Part shown: positions 42,669 to 50,861 of the stretch, one piece after another
How positions within the stretch are numbered: position 1 is the first letter of the stretch
Layout: every line of letters begins with the position of its first letter
Assembly (NCBI RefSeq): GCF_000429025.1
Contig: NZ_KE386833.1
Location: 200,582 to 264,581, forward strand
Direction: 5' to 3'
Length of the DNA stretch: 64,000 nucleotides
Source: Actinospineispora spinosispora DSM 44797
GTDB taxonomy: Bacteria > Actinomycetota > Actinomycetes > Mycobacteriales > Pseudonocardiaceae
Translations under genes and position numbers: made by a program
Notes under the pieces: generated by a model
The model's database searches: none
Seen by the model: only the letters and a program-made list of their open reading frames with translations
Told to the model about the DNA's origin: nothing

Positions 42669-43727
42669 GTGGAATTGCTCACGACCGGTGTGTTCGCTCG
42701 TGAATCGGGGCTGTCGCGCAAGGCGTTGCGCGTGTACGAACACCACGGCGTGCTGCTCCCGGTGGCCATCGACGCCGACACCGGCTACCGCTACTACGCC
42801 CACGAGCAGCTGTCCACGGCTCGGCTCGTGGCCCGGCTGCGACGGATTGACATGCCGCTCAGGCGCGTCCGCGAGGTGTGCTCGATGACCTCGACAGCGG
42901 CAGCCGCGGCCGTCGTCGCATTCCGGGGCGAGATCGAGACCAGCGCCGCCGATCGTGTGCACGAAGCGGACCTCCTCATCACCGACCTCACACAAGGAAC
43001 GATCATGACAAGCGATCGCATCACCCCGACCCTGCACACCGCGGCCCGACACCACATCGGCTCGGTGCGCACCACGAACGAGGACCTCGCCTACGGCGAC
43101 GGCAGGCTCGCCGCGGTCTGCGACGGGCTGGGCGGGCACGCCCGAGGTGAAGATGCGAGCGCCGCGGCCATGGAGGTGCTGGTACGCGCATCGGCCACCG
43201 AACCTGGCCTCGAAGCACTCGACACCCTGGTCCGGGACGCCGGCGCGGCGGTGACCGCGTTGGCCTCGGGCGACGAGCGCCCGATGAGCACCCTCACGGC
43301 GCTGTTGCTCACAGCGGGCCGTCTCGCCCTTCTGCATATCGGGGACGGACGCGCGTACCTGCTGCGCGGCGGCGAGCTGTCACGCCTGACCCAGGACCAC
43401 ACGCACGTGCAGAACCTCGTCGATGCCGGGCGAGTCAGCCCGAGCAGCGTCCGAGATCACCCCGACCGCCCACTGCTCGTGCGCGCGCTCGGCGCCGGAG
43501 CGGGCCGCAACGAACCCGACATCGCGCTACGCACCCCGCTCACCGGCGACCGCTACCTGCTCTGCACGGACGGGCTGTGGGCCCCGGTACCTCCCTCGGA
43601 GATCGCGGACGCCCTACCCGGCGGCACCGCCGACGAGGCCGCCGACCGCCTACTCGAGCTAGCCCTGCGGCACGGCGCACCCGACAACGTCGCGATCGTG
43701 GTCGCTGACGTCGTCACCGTGACCTGA
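42669..43727 (+). CDS. MerR-type HTH domain fused to PP2C-type protein phosphatase
   Basis: A 352-residue two-domain protein. Residues 1-75 are a MerR winged helix: GVFARESGLSRKALRVYEHH and AIDADTGYRYYAHEQLSTAR. After a linker, residues about 115-352 form a PP2C Ser/Thr phosphatase with the metal-site motifs TTNEDLAYGD, CDGLGGHARGE, HIGDGRAYLL, LCTDGLW and PDNVAIVV. All core acidic residues look intact. I chose GTG 42669, with GGAGGAG eight bases before it and the MerR domain starting at once. The fusion suggests a DNA-binding regulator that dephosphorylates a partner, or a phosphatase controlled by a ligand or promoter DNA. No kinase gene is adjacent. Confidence 0.85.
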   Translation: MELLTTGVFARESGLSRKALRVYEHHGVLLPVAIDADTGYRYYAHEQLSTARLVARLRRIDMPLRRVREVCSMTSTAAAAAVVAFRGEIETSAADRVHEADLLITDLTQGTIMTSDRITPTLHTAARHHIGSVRTTNEDLAYGDGRLAAVCDGLGGHARGEDASAAAMEVLVRASATEPGLEALDTLVRDAGAAVTALASGDERPMSTLTALLLTAGRLALLHIGDGRAYLLRGGELSRLTQDHTHVQNLVDAGRVSPSSVRDHPDRPLLVRALGAGAGRNEPDIALRTPLTGDRYLLCTDGLWAPVPPSEIADALPGGTADEAADRLLELALRHGAPDNVAIVVADVVTVT

Positions 43728-43981
43728 TCACCGGCCTCGGGATCGTGATAAGCCTCGCCGCCGCAGCCCTGCACGCTCGCCCGCGGATTGTTGGTTCGAG
43801 CGACGCGTGGAGCTGGGAGCGATCATCGAGTGATCGATCACGTCGAGCGCCCCCACTGCAAGGGTTGAGACGCACGACGAGCAGCGACGGAGCCACAACC
43901 GCACCATCGCTGCCGCGGGCTGATGCTTGAAGGGGCCGCAAACACGGCTACCGGAAACGTGGCATGTGTGCCACCAGAGAG

Positions 43982-44067
43982 TGTCCGAGGGGGGACTTGA
44001 ACCCCCACGCCCGTTAATAGGGCACTAGCACCTCAAGCTAGCGCGTCTGCCATTCCGCCACTCGGAC
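43982..44067 (-). tRNA. tRNA-Leu (anticodon GAG)
   Basis: An 86-nt class II tRNA on the minus strand. Acceptor arms GTCCGAG and CTCGGAC pair perfectly with discriminator A. The D-arm contains TGGCGGAATGGCAGACGC. The anticodon stem CTAGC/GCTAG holds the loop TTGAGGT, giving anticodon GAG. A long variable arm (TGCCCTATTAACGGGCG) and T-arm GGGGGTTCAAGTCCCCC follow. CCA is not encoded. All of these support leucine. Confidence 0.97.
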
Positions 44068-44136
44068 CGTGGTGAGGAAAGGATAGCGGATGCCTTCCAT
44101 GCCCCGTGCGCCCACCTCCGGTGGTAGGAAGATCAG

Positions 44137-45468
44137 GTGACGAGCAGCATCGCAGCCGAGGACGAGGTCGTCGAGCTAGCCGCAGATTTGATCCGGATCG
44201 ACACCACGAACACGGGTGATCCGGCGACGGTCGTGGGCGAGCGGGAGGCCGCCGAGTATGTGGCGGGGAAGCTGACCGAGGTCGGCTACGAGATCGAGAT
44301 GGTGGAGTCGGGGGCCGCGCGGCGGGACAACGTGTTCGCCCGGCTCAAGGGGGCGGATCCGTCCCGGGGCGCACTGTTGGTGCACGGGCATCTGGACGTG
44401 GTCCCTGCGGACCCGTCCGAGTGGTCCGTGCACCCGTTCTCCGGGGCCGTGCAGGACGGGTATCTGTGGGGCCGGGGCGCGGTCGACATGAAGGACATGG
44501 TCGGCATGACGCTGGCCGTGGCGCGCCGGTTCAAGCGGGACGGCATAGTGCCTCCCCGGGACATCGTGTTCGCGTTCCTCGCGGACGAGGAGGCGGGTGG
44601 GAAGTTCGGGTCGCAGTGGCTCGCCGACAACCGGCCCGACCTGTTCGAGGGGTGCACCGAGGCCGTCGGTGAGGTGGGCGGGTTCTCATTGACGCTGCCG
44701 GACCGGCAGGGCGACCCCACCACGCTGTACCTGATCGAGACGGCCGAGAAGGGCATGGCTTGGATGCGGCTGCGCGCGAAGGGCCGCGCGGGGCACGGGT
44801 CGTTCCTGCACGAGGACAACGCGGTGACGACTCTCGCCGAGGCTGTCGCGAGGCTCGGCAACCATCGTTTCCCGGTCGTGCTGACCGACACGGTGCGCGA
44901 GTTCCTGGACACGATCTCCGAGGTCACCGGGATGGAGTTCGCCCCGGACGACCTGGAGGGCGCGCTGGCCAAGATCGGGCCGTTGTCCCGGATCATCGGC
45001 GCGACCGTCCGGGACACCGCCAACCCGACGATGCTCAACGCCGGGTACAAGGCCAACGTCATCCCGTCCACCGCCGAGGCCGTGGTGGACTGCCGGGTGC
45101 TCCCGGGGCGCCAGGAGGCGTTCGAGCGGGAGGTCGACGAGCTGATCGGACCGGACGTCACCCGCGAGTGGGTCACGCACCTGCCCGCACTGCAGACCAG
45201 CTTCGACGGGGACCTGGTCGAGGCGATGGGTGCCGCGCTGCGCGCCGAGGACCCGGCTGCCCGGACGGTGCCGTACATGCTGTCCGGCGGCACCGACGCG
45301 AAGGCGTTCGAGGAGAAGCTGGGCATGCGCTGCTTCGGCTTCGCACCGCTTCGGTTGCCTCCGGAGCTGGACTTCGCCGCGCTGTTCCACGGTGTCGACG
45401 AACGTGTACCGCTCGATTCCCTGCGTTTCGGGGCGCGCGTGCTCGACCGCTTCCTGCGAACCTGCTGA
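44137..45468 (+). CDS. M20 family metallopeptidase
   Basis: A 443-residue M20/M25/M40 dinuclear zinc hydrolase that would cleave a peptide or N-acyl amino acid in the cytoplasm. Metal-site motifs are LVHGHLDVVPAD (H85, D87), GRGAVDMKD (D117) and LADEEAGG (E151, E152), followed by RAGHGSFLH in the dimerisation domain. It starts at GTG 44137. The SDR gene follows 44 bp later on the same strand. The precise substrate is unknown. Confidence 0.9.
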   Translation: MTSSIAAEDEVVELAADLIRIDTTNTGDPATVVGEREAAEYVAGKLTEVGYEIEMVESGAARRDNVFARLKGADPSRGALLVHGHLDVVPADPSEWSVHPFSGAVQDGYLWGRGAVDMKDMVGMTLAVARRFKRDGIVPPRDIVFAFLADEEAGGKFGSQWLADNRPDLFEGCTEAVGEVGGFSLTLPDRQGDPTTLYLIETAEKGMAWMRLRAKGRAGHGSFLHEDNAVTTLAEAVARLGNHRFPVVLTDTVREFLDTISEVTGMEFAPDDLEGALAKIGPLSRIIGATVRDTANPTMLNAGYKANVIPSTAEAVVDCRVLPGRQEAFEREVDELIGPDVTREWVTHLPALQTSFDGDLVEAMGAALRAEDPAARTVPYMLSGGTDAKAFEEKLGMRCFGFAPLRLPPELDFAALFHGVDERVPLDSLRFGARVLDRFLRTC

Positions 45469-45512
45469 GCAGAAGATCAGACAGAGCCTGCGTACCTGCT
45501 GAGGAGAACCGG

Positions 45513-46280
45513 ATGGATCTGAAGGGTAGGGGAGCGCTCGTCACCGGCGGGGCCTCCGGAATCGGCGCGGCGGTGGTGCGGCGATTGTCCTCGGCGGGCG
45601 CCCACGTGGCGATCGTCGACCGCGATGAGGACGCCGCGCGCCGGATCGCGGACGAGGTCGCGGGGCTCGCGCTGCCCGGTGACGTGTCCGATCCGGACAT
45701 CATGCCGATGATGACCTCGATCGCCGAGGACCGTTTCGGGCGCCTCGACGTCGTGTTCCTCAACGCGGGGACCACCGGTGGTCAGACCGGCACCAGTGAC
45801 CTGGACGTCGAGCACTACCGCCGGGTGGTCGGCGTGAACATGGATCATGTGGTGTTCGGCACGTCGGCGGCCGTGCCGGCGCTTCGTCGGGCCGGCGGCG
45901 GCACGGTGATCGCCACGGCGTCGCTCGCCGGGCTCATGCCGTTGGCGCCCGACCCTCTCTACACGATGACCAAGCACGCGGTGGTCGGCTACGTGCGCGC
46001 GGCGGGTGCGGCGCTCGCCGACGAGGGCATCCGGGTGTGCGCCGTCTGCCCGGGCTTCGCCGACACACCGCTCATCGCCGCGCAGAAGGGCCAGTTCGGT
46101 GACTTCCCGCTGCTGACTCCCGACGACGTCGCCGACGCCGTGAGCGGCATCCTGGAGCGCGGCAAGGGGGGCGAGGCCTGGTTCGTCCAGCCCGGGCGTG
46201 AACCCGCGCCCTACGGATTCCGAGGAGTACCCGGACCGGTCGGGGGAACCCGCCCGCCTGCTGTGAAGTGGAGCCACTGA
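45513..46280 (+). CDS. SDR family oxidoreductase
   Basis: A 255-residue classical short-chain dehydrogenase. The cofactor motif is VTGGASGIGAAVV, with an Asp after the second strand (AIVDRDED) that favours NAD. The catalytic Ser is in IATASLAGL and the Tyr-Lys pair in YTMTKHAVVG. The ATG at 45513 has GAGGAGA upstream; the open frame before it is the peptidase gene read in another frame. The gene ends one base before the quinone oxidoreductase start, so the two are cotranscribed. The substrate is unknown. Confidence 0.9.
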   Translation: MDLKGRGALVTGGASGIGAAVVRRLSSAGAHVAIVDRDEDAARRIADEVAGLALPGDVSDPDIMPMMTSIAEDRFGRLDVVFLNAGTTGGQTGTSDLDVEHYRRVVGVNMDHVVFGTSAAVPALRRAGGGTVIATASLAGLMPLAPDPLYTMTKHAVVGYVRAAGAALADEGIRVCAVCPGFADTPLIAAQKGQFGDFPLLTPDDVADAVSGILERGKGGEAWFVQPGREPAPYGFRGVPGPVGGTRPPAVKWSH

Positions 46281-47261
46281 ATGCGCGCCTGGCAAGTCAC
46301 CGAGCTCGGTGAGCCCGCCGACGTACTGACCTTCGGCGAGATTCCGGACCCGGAACCGGGGCCCGGCCAGGCTCTGGTTCGGATCGCCGCCGTGGCCTGC
46401 AATTTCCCTGACATCTTGATCTGCCAGGGCAAATACCAGGAGAAGCCGCCGCTGCCGTACACGCCCGGCCTGGAGATCGCCGGCGAGGTGGTCGCGGTGG
46501 GCGAGGGTGCGACCGTCGCGGTGGGCGATCGGGTCCTCGGCCAGACCGGCGCTCGTGGCGGCGGCTACGCCGAGCTCGCGGTCGTCGACTCGGCCAACCT
46601 GTGGCCGTGGCCCGAGGGCATGACCGCCGCGCAGGCGGCCGGCATGTTCGTGACCTACCAGACCGGCTACTGCGCGCTGCACCGTCGCGCCCGCATCCAG
46701 GAGGGCGAGACCCTGCTGGTGCACGCGGCGGCCGGTGGTGTCGGCAGCGCCGCGGTCCAGCTCGGCAAGGCGGCGGGGGCGACCGTGATCGCCACCGCCG
46801 GCGGCGCCGACAAGTGTGACGTCGCACGCAAGCTCGGCGCCGACGAGGTGATCGACTACTCGTCCGAGGACATGATCGCCAGGGTCAAGGAGATCACCGG
46901 GGGGCGCGGCGCCGATGTGATCTACGACCCGGTCGGGGGTGACATCTTCGATGCCTCCCGCAAGGTCGTGGCGTTCGAGGGGCGCATCCTGGTGATCGGG
47001 TTCGTCGCGGGCCGCTTCGCGGATGCGCCGACCAACCACATCCTGGTCAAGAACTACGAGGTCGTGGGCGTGCACTGGGGCTTCTACCAGCGGATGGACC
47101 CGAAACGCATCCCCGAGTGGCAGAACGCGCTCACCGAGCTGTGGGACCAACGCAAGATCGATCCGTTGATCGGGCTCGAACTGCCGCTGATCGAAGCGCC
47201 GGAGGCACTGCGCCGGCTCGGTTCGCGCGGCACCGTCGGGAAGGTGGCTCTCGTTCCCTAG
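46281..47261 (+). CDS. NADPH:quinone oxidoreductase-like MDR protein
   Basis: A 326-residue medium-chain dehydrogenase/reductase of the quinone oxidoreductase or enoyl reductase type. It lacks zinc-ligand cysteines. The NADPH-binding motif is HAAAGGVGSAAVQL and the N-terminal domain shows ACNFPDILICQGKY and PYTPGLEIAGEVVAVG. Its start codon follows the SDR stop directly. The pair could reduce a carbonyl or enone compound; the physiological substrate is not evident. Confidence 0.9.
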   Translation: MRAWQVTELGEPADVLTFGEIPDPEPGPGQALVRIAAVACNFPDILICQGKYQEKPPLPYTPGLEIAGEVVAVGEGATVAVGDRVLGQTGARGGGYAELAVVDSANLWPWPEGMTAAQAAGMFVTYQTGYCALHRRARIQEGETLLVHAAAGGVGSAAVQLGKAAGATVIATAGGADKCDVARKLGADEVIDYSSEDMIARVKEITGGRGADVIYDPVGGDIFDASRKVVAFEGRILVIGFVAGRFADAPTNHILVKNYEVVGVHWGFYQRMDPKRIPEWQNALTELWDQRKIDPLIGLELPLIEAPEALRRLGSRGTVGKVALVP

Positions 47262-47268
47262 GAACGGG

Positions 47269-47505
47269 TCATTCGGTCAGGTTGGGGAGCATGTGCCGGG
47301 TGCGCCTGCGTCGGAGCCAGACCTTGCGTTCACCGCCGGGGTAGAGCCGCACCCGGGACAGCTCCCAGCCGCCGAACTCCGCCTGGATCGCCAGCCGCAC
47401 CGATGCCGTGACCCGAGACACATCGGGTGGTAGCCGAAGCGGCCGGTACTCCCAATCCCCGTCGACGGTGTCTCCCTCGATCGTGCCAGTGCTGGAACGA
47501 TCCAC
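47269..47505 (-). CDS. DUF5703 family protein
   Basis: A small protein of about 78 residues with the DUF5703 core EYRPLRLPPDVSRVTASV and EFGGWELSRVRLYPGGERKV followed by a basic end. Function unknown; the family is conserved in actinobacteria. GTG 47505 has GGAGG about seven bases upstream and gives a length near the family norm; ATG 47523 is an alternative. It is convergent with the quinone oxidoreductase (seven bases apart) and divergent from uppP. Confidence 0.75.
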   Translation of the reverse strand: MDRSSTGTIEGDTVDGDWEYRPLRLPPDVSRVTASVRLAIQAEFGGWELSRVRLYPGGERKVWLRRRRTRHMLPNLTE

Positions 47506-47755
47506 CGGCCACCTCCACCCCATGGTCCGCGCGAGTCGCCACCTCTGTCGTGGCGTGGCCCTCCACCATAGGGGGCCACCCACCGGGTGGGTAGGCGTCA
47601 ACTCGCCGACCAGCGCCGTTCATGTTGGCAGGGGCACGATTTCCCGAGGTCGGAGCGCACGAGCCGGGGGTGCCGGAGCCTCTCAGGTGGGGCCGATAGC
47701 GTGACCGCCGACGCGCGGGGCGTGCCGCGCCAACGAGATCGACGGGTGGGTGTAG

Positions 47756-48583
47756 GTGAACCTGTTCCAAGCGGTGGTACTCGGCATCGTGGAAGGCCTG
47801 ACCGAGTTCTTGCCGGTGTCCTCGACAGGTCACCTGACCATCGCGGAGAAGCTGCTCGGCCTGCAACCCGACGACCAGGCGGTCACCGCGTTCACCGCGG
47901 TGATCCAGGTGGGCGCGATCATCGCGGTGCTGGTGTACTTCGCGAAGGACCTGGCCCGGATCATCACCGGCTGGGTGCGAGGCCTGCTGAGCGCCGAGGC
48001 CCGTCAGGCCGAGGAGTACCGCTTCGGCTGGCTGATCATCCTGGGTTCGATCCCGATCGGCATCGTCGGTCTCGCCGCCAAACCGCTCATCGAAGGACCG
48101 CTGCGCAGCCTCTGGGTGGTGGCGGTCTCGCTCGTCGCGTGGAGCGCGGTCATGTGGTGGGCCGAGCGCAGCCCGTCGCAGAAGAAGGGCGAGGCGGACG
48201 TCACCGCCGTCGACGTGATCGTCATCGGCTTGATGCAGTGCCTGGCGCTGTTCCCGGGAGTGTCTCGCTCCGGCGCGACGATCAGCGGTGGTCTGCTGCG
48301 CGGCGTCGAACGGGTCACCGCCACCAAGCTGTCGTTCTACCTGGGCATTCCCGCGCTGCTGGGTGCGGGTGTGCTCGAGACGCCGAAGGCGCTGGGGCAG
48401 GGTGTCGGCTGGCTGCCGACCGCGGTGGGCACCGTGGTCAGCTTCGTGGTCGCCTACGCCTCCGTCGCGTGGCTGCTGAAGTTCGTCTCGCACAACCGGA
48501 TCACCGCGTTCGTGCCGTACCGGGTGGTGCTCGGCGCCGCGATCATGGTCGCGCTCGGCGCGGGCTGGCTCGCGTCCACATGA
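47756..48583 (+). CDS. uppP: Undecaprenyl-diphosphatase UppP
   Basis: A 275-residue integral membrane phosphatase that recycles undecaprenyl pyrophosphate for cell-wall synthesis; loss or excess alters bacitracin sensitivity. The two active-site motifs are EGLTEFLPVSSTGHL (about 14-28) and PGVSRSGATISGG (about 164-176). At least seven hydrophobic helices are visible. It starts at GTG 47756. It heads the conserved actinobacterial block uppP, histidine phosphatase, DUF3090, SCO1664, known also in Mycobacterium tuberculosis (Rv2136c to Rv2133c). Confidence 0.96.
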   Translation: MNLFQAVVLGIVEGLTEFLPVSSTGHLTIAEKLLGLQPDDQAVTAFTAVIQVGAIIAVLVYFAKDLARIITGWVRGLLSAEARQAEEYRFGWLIILGSIPIGIVGLAAKPLIEGPLRSLWVVAVSLVAWSAVMWWAERSPSQKKGEADVTAVDVIVIGLMQCLALFPGVSRSGATISGGLLRGVERVTATKLSFYLGIPALLGAGVLETPKALGQGVGWLPTAVGTVVSFVVAYASVAWLLKFVSHNRITAFVPYRVVLGAAIMVALGAGWLAST

Positions 48584-48611
48584 TCCTGACGAACACGTAA
48601 CGTGGTTGACC

Positions 48612-49322
48612 GTGACCACCCTCATCCTGTTGCGGCACGGACGTTCCACCGCGAACACCACCGGAGTCCTCGCCGGCCGTACGCCCGGTGTCCAGCTCGA
48701 CGACACCGGCAAGGGGCAGGCGTGGGCACTGGCACAACGCCTGAAGCCCGTCCCGCTCTCCGCCGTGGTCAGCTCCCCGATGGAACGGTGCCAGCAGACC
48801 GTCGCGCCGCTGCTCGGCGGGCGGGAGCTGTCCGTCCAGGTCGACGAGCAGCTCGCCGAGGTCGACTACGGCGACTGGACCGGACGTGAGATCAAGACGC
48901 TGCTGAAGGAGCCGCTGTGGCGGGTCGTGCAGCAGCACCCCTCCGCCGCGGTCTTCCCCGGCGGCGAAGGACTGGCGACGATGTCGGCCCGCGCGGTCGC
49001 CGCGATCCGGGCGCACGACGCACGGATCGCCGAGGAGCACGGACCGCACGCGGTCTGGCTGGCCTGCAGCCACGGTGACGTGATCAAGGCGGTCATCGCC
49101 GACGCGCTGGGCGTGCACCTCGACGGGTTCCAGCGCATCGTGGTGGATCCCTGCTCGATCAGTGTCGTGCACTACACCGAGACCAGGCCGTTCGTCGGAC
49201 GGGTGAACGACAACGGCGGCGACATCTCCAACCTGTTGCCCCCGCCACCCAAGCCGGGACGGCGGAAACGCCAGGCTAAGCCCTCGTCGGACGCGGTGAT
49301 CGGCGGTTCCACCGGCGCATAG
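48612..49322 (+). CDS. Histidine phosphatase family protein (MSMEG_4193 type)
   Basis: A 236-residue member of the phosphoglycerate mutase/histidine phosphatase superfamily. The phosphohistidine motif is LLRHGRSTAN near the N-terminus, the second His lies in CSHGDVIKAV, and SSPMERCQQT gives another phosphate-contact Arg. The C-terminus is a basic Pro-rich tail (PPPPKPGRRKRQAK). GTG 48612 gives the usual start two residues before the first strand; TTG 48606 is possible. It is conserved beside DUF3090 and SCO1664 genes; the phosphorylated substrate is unknown. Confidence 0.87.
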   Translation: MTTLILLRHGRSTANTTGVLAGRTPGVQLDDTGKGQAWALAQRLKPVPLSAVVSSPMERCQQTVAPLLGGRELSVQVDEQLAEVDYGDWTGREIKTLLKEPLWRVVQQHPSAAVFPGGEGLATMSARAVAAIRAHDARIAEEHGPHAVWLACSHGDVIKAVIADALGVHLDGFQRIVVDPCSISVVHYTETRPFVGRVNDNGGDISNLLPPPPKPGRRKRQAKPSSDAVIGGSTGA

Positions 49323-49431
49323 CCTGGGGAGCGACGCACCTCGATGGGAGCGAGACCACCCGGATCCGCGATACCGGCGCCGTAAGGCGGATGTGCCTGT
49401 GCGCGGTAAGTAGCCTAATGTCGGGGTTGTC

Positions 49432-50007
49432 ATGCCACGTGTCATTCATGTATTCCGCGAACCCGACCGGTTCATCGCCGGTACGGTCGGGGAGCCCGGC
49501 GACCGCGCGTTCTACCTCCAGGCAGTGGAGGAGGCGAGGACGGTGAGTGTGCTGCTCGAAAAGCAGCAGGTCACGGTCCTTGCCGAGCGAATCGACGCAC
49601 TTCTGCTGGAGATTTCCCGCCGGTTCGGAGCCGAGGTCACCGACGAGGTCCCCGAGGAGCAGCTCGACATCGAGCCGCTGGTGGTGCCGCTCGAGGAGGA
49701 GTTCCGGGTCGGCACGATGGGGCTGGGCTGGGACGCCGACTCTCGCTCGATAGTGGTCGAGTTACTGGCGTTCACCGAGGAGGAGGTCGACGAGTCGGTC
49801 GTGCTCGACGACACCGACGAAGGTCCGGATGCGCTGCGCGTGTTCCTCTCCCCGGTACAGGCCAAGGCGTTCGCCACCCGCGCGGAGCGAGTCATCTCCG
49901 CGGGCCGGCCCCCCTGCCCGCTGTGCGCGGAGCCGCTCGACTCGGGCGGTCACATCTGTCCGAGGCAGAACGGCTACCACCGCCGTGCGGTGGCCGAGGA
50001 ATCCTGA
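49432..50007 (+). CDS. DUF3090 family protein
   Basis: A 191-residue actinobacterial protein of the DUF3090 family. It starts MPRVIHVFREPDRFIAGTVG and ends with a cysteine-rich zinc-binding-like segment, CPLCAEPLDSGGHICPRQNG. The central part is acidic. Its function is not known; the fixed neighbourhood with a phosphatase and the kinase-like SCO1664 protein suggests a joint pathway. It lies 12 bp upstream of the next gene. Confidence 0.92.
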   Translation: MPRVIHVFREPDRFIAGTVGEPGDRAFYLQAVEEARTVSVLLEKQQVTVLAERIDALLLEISRRFGAEVTDEVPEEQLDIEPLVVPLEEEFRVGTMGLGWDADSRSIVVELLAFTEEEVDESVVLDDTDEGPDALRVFLSPVQAKAFATRAERVISAGRPPCPLCAEPLDSGGHICPRQNGYHRRAVAEES

Positions 50008-50019
50008 GCACAGCAGCAC

Positions 50020-50826
50020 ATGGACCCTCTCGACCCGGCGGTGCCGGGCCTACTTCATGCCGGGCGCCTCGAGGTCACCGGCCGCATCGTCACCGCGTCG
50101 AACGCCACGTTGTACTGCGACATCGAGCTCGACGGGGTCAAGGCCAACTGCGTCTACAAGCCGGAGCGTGGTGAACGGCCGCTGTGGGACTTCCCGGACG
50201 GGACCCTCGCCGACCGCGAGTACGCCAGCTACCTGATCGCCGAGGCGCTCAGCATGGACGGCACCGCGCCGATCATCCCGCCGACGGTCCTGCGCGAGGG
50301 CCCGTTCGGCCCGGGCATGGTGCAGCTGTGGATCGACACGAGCGACGAGCACGACATGGTCGACGTGTGCGCGCCGAACGAGGTCCCGGACGGGTGGTTG
50401 ACCGTTCTGCGTGCCAGGGACGCGGTCGGTGATCCGGCGGTGCTGGTGCACGCGGATACGCCGGAGCTGCAGCGTATGGCGGTCCTGGACGTCCTGATCA
50501 ACAACGCCGACCGCAAGGCCGGGCATGTGCTGACCGACGCCGAGGGCCGGGTCTACGGGGTGGACCACGGGATCTGCCTGCACGAGGAGAACAAGCTGCG
50601 CACCGTGCTCTGGGGCTGGGTGGGCAAACGTCTGCCCAGCGAGCTGCGCGACATGGTGTGCGCGCTGCGCAAGGAGCTGGACGCCGGTCTGAGCTCCCGG
50701 CTGGACGACCACCTCACGACCCGTGAGGTGCGTGCGCTGTCCGAGCGGGTCGACGCGCTGATCGCCCGCCCCAGGTTCCCGGAGCCCTCGGGACACGGCC
50801 CGGCGATACCTTGGCCCGCCTTCTGA
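50020..50826 (+). CDS. SCO1664 family protein (PI3/4-kinase-like fold)
   Basis: A 268-residue protein of the SCO1664 family. It keeps a kinase-like core: a Lys in CVYKPERGERPLWDFP, the catalytic-loop-like VLINNADRKAGHVL and the metal-binding-like VYGVDHGICLH. The family is related in fold to phosphatidylinositol 3/4-kinases, but the substrate is not established. In mycobacteria and streptomycetes this block lies close to the mycothiol gene mshC. That gene is not in this window, where a MoxR/VWA pair follows instead. Confidence 0.9.
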   Translation: MDPLDPAVPGLLHAGRLEVTGRIVTASNATLYCDIELDGVKANCVYKPERGERPLWDFPDGTLADREYASYLIAEALSMDGTAPIIPPTVLREGPFGPGMVQLWIDTSDEHDMVDVCAPNEVPDGWLTVLRARDAVGDPAVLVHADTPELQRMAVLDVLINNADRKAGHVLTDAEGRVYGVDHGICLHEENKLRTVLWGWVGKRLPSELRDMVCALRKELDAGLSSRLDDHLTTREVRALSERVDALIARPRFPEPSGHGPAIPWPAF

Positions 50827-50861
50827 GAGCATTTCCCGCGCAGTGGACGTAGCGTGGAGAA

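Noticed and set aside
42404..42703. Possible 99-residue gene before the MerR-PP2C gene
   Set aside because: No family match and it overlaps the better supported start region at 42669; could be a remnant only.
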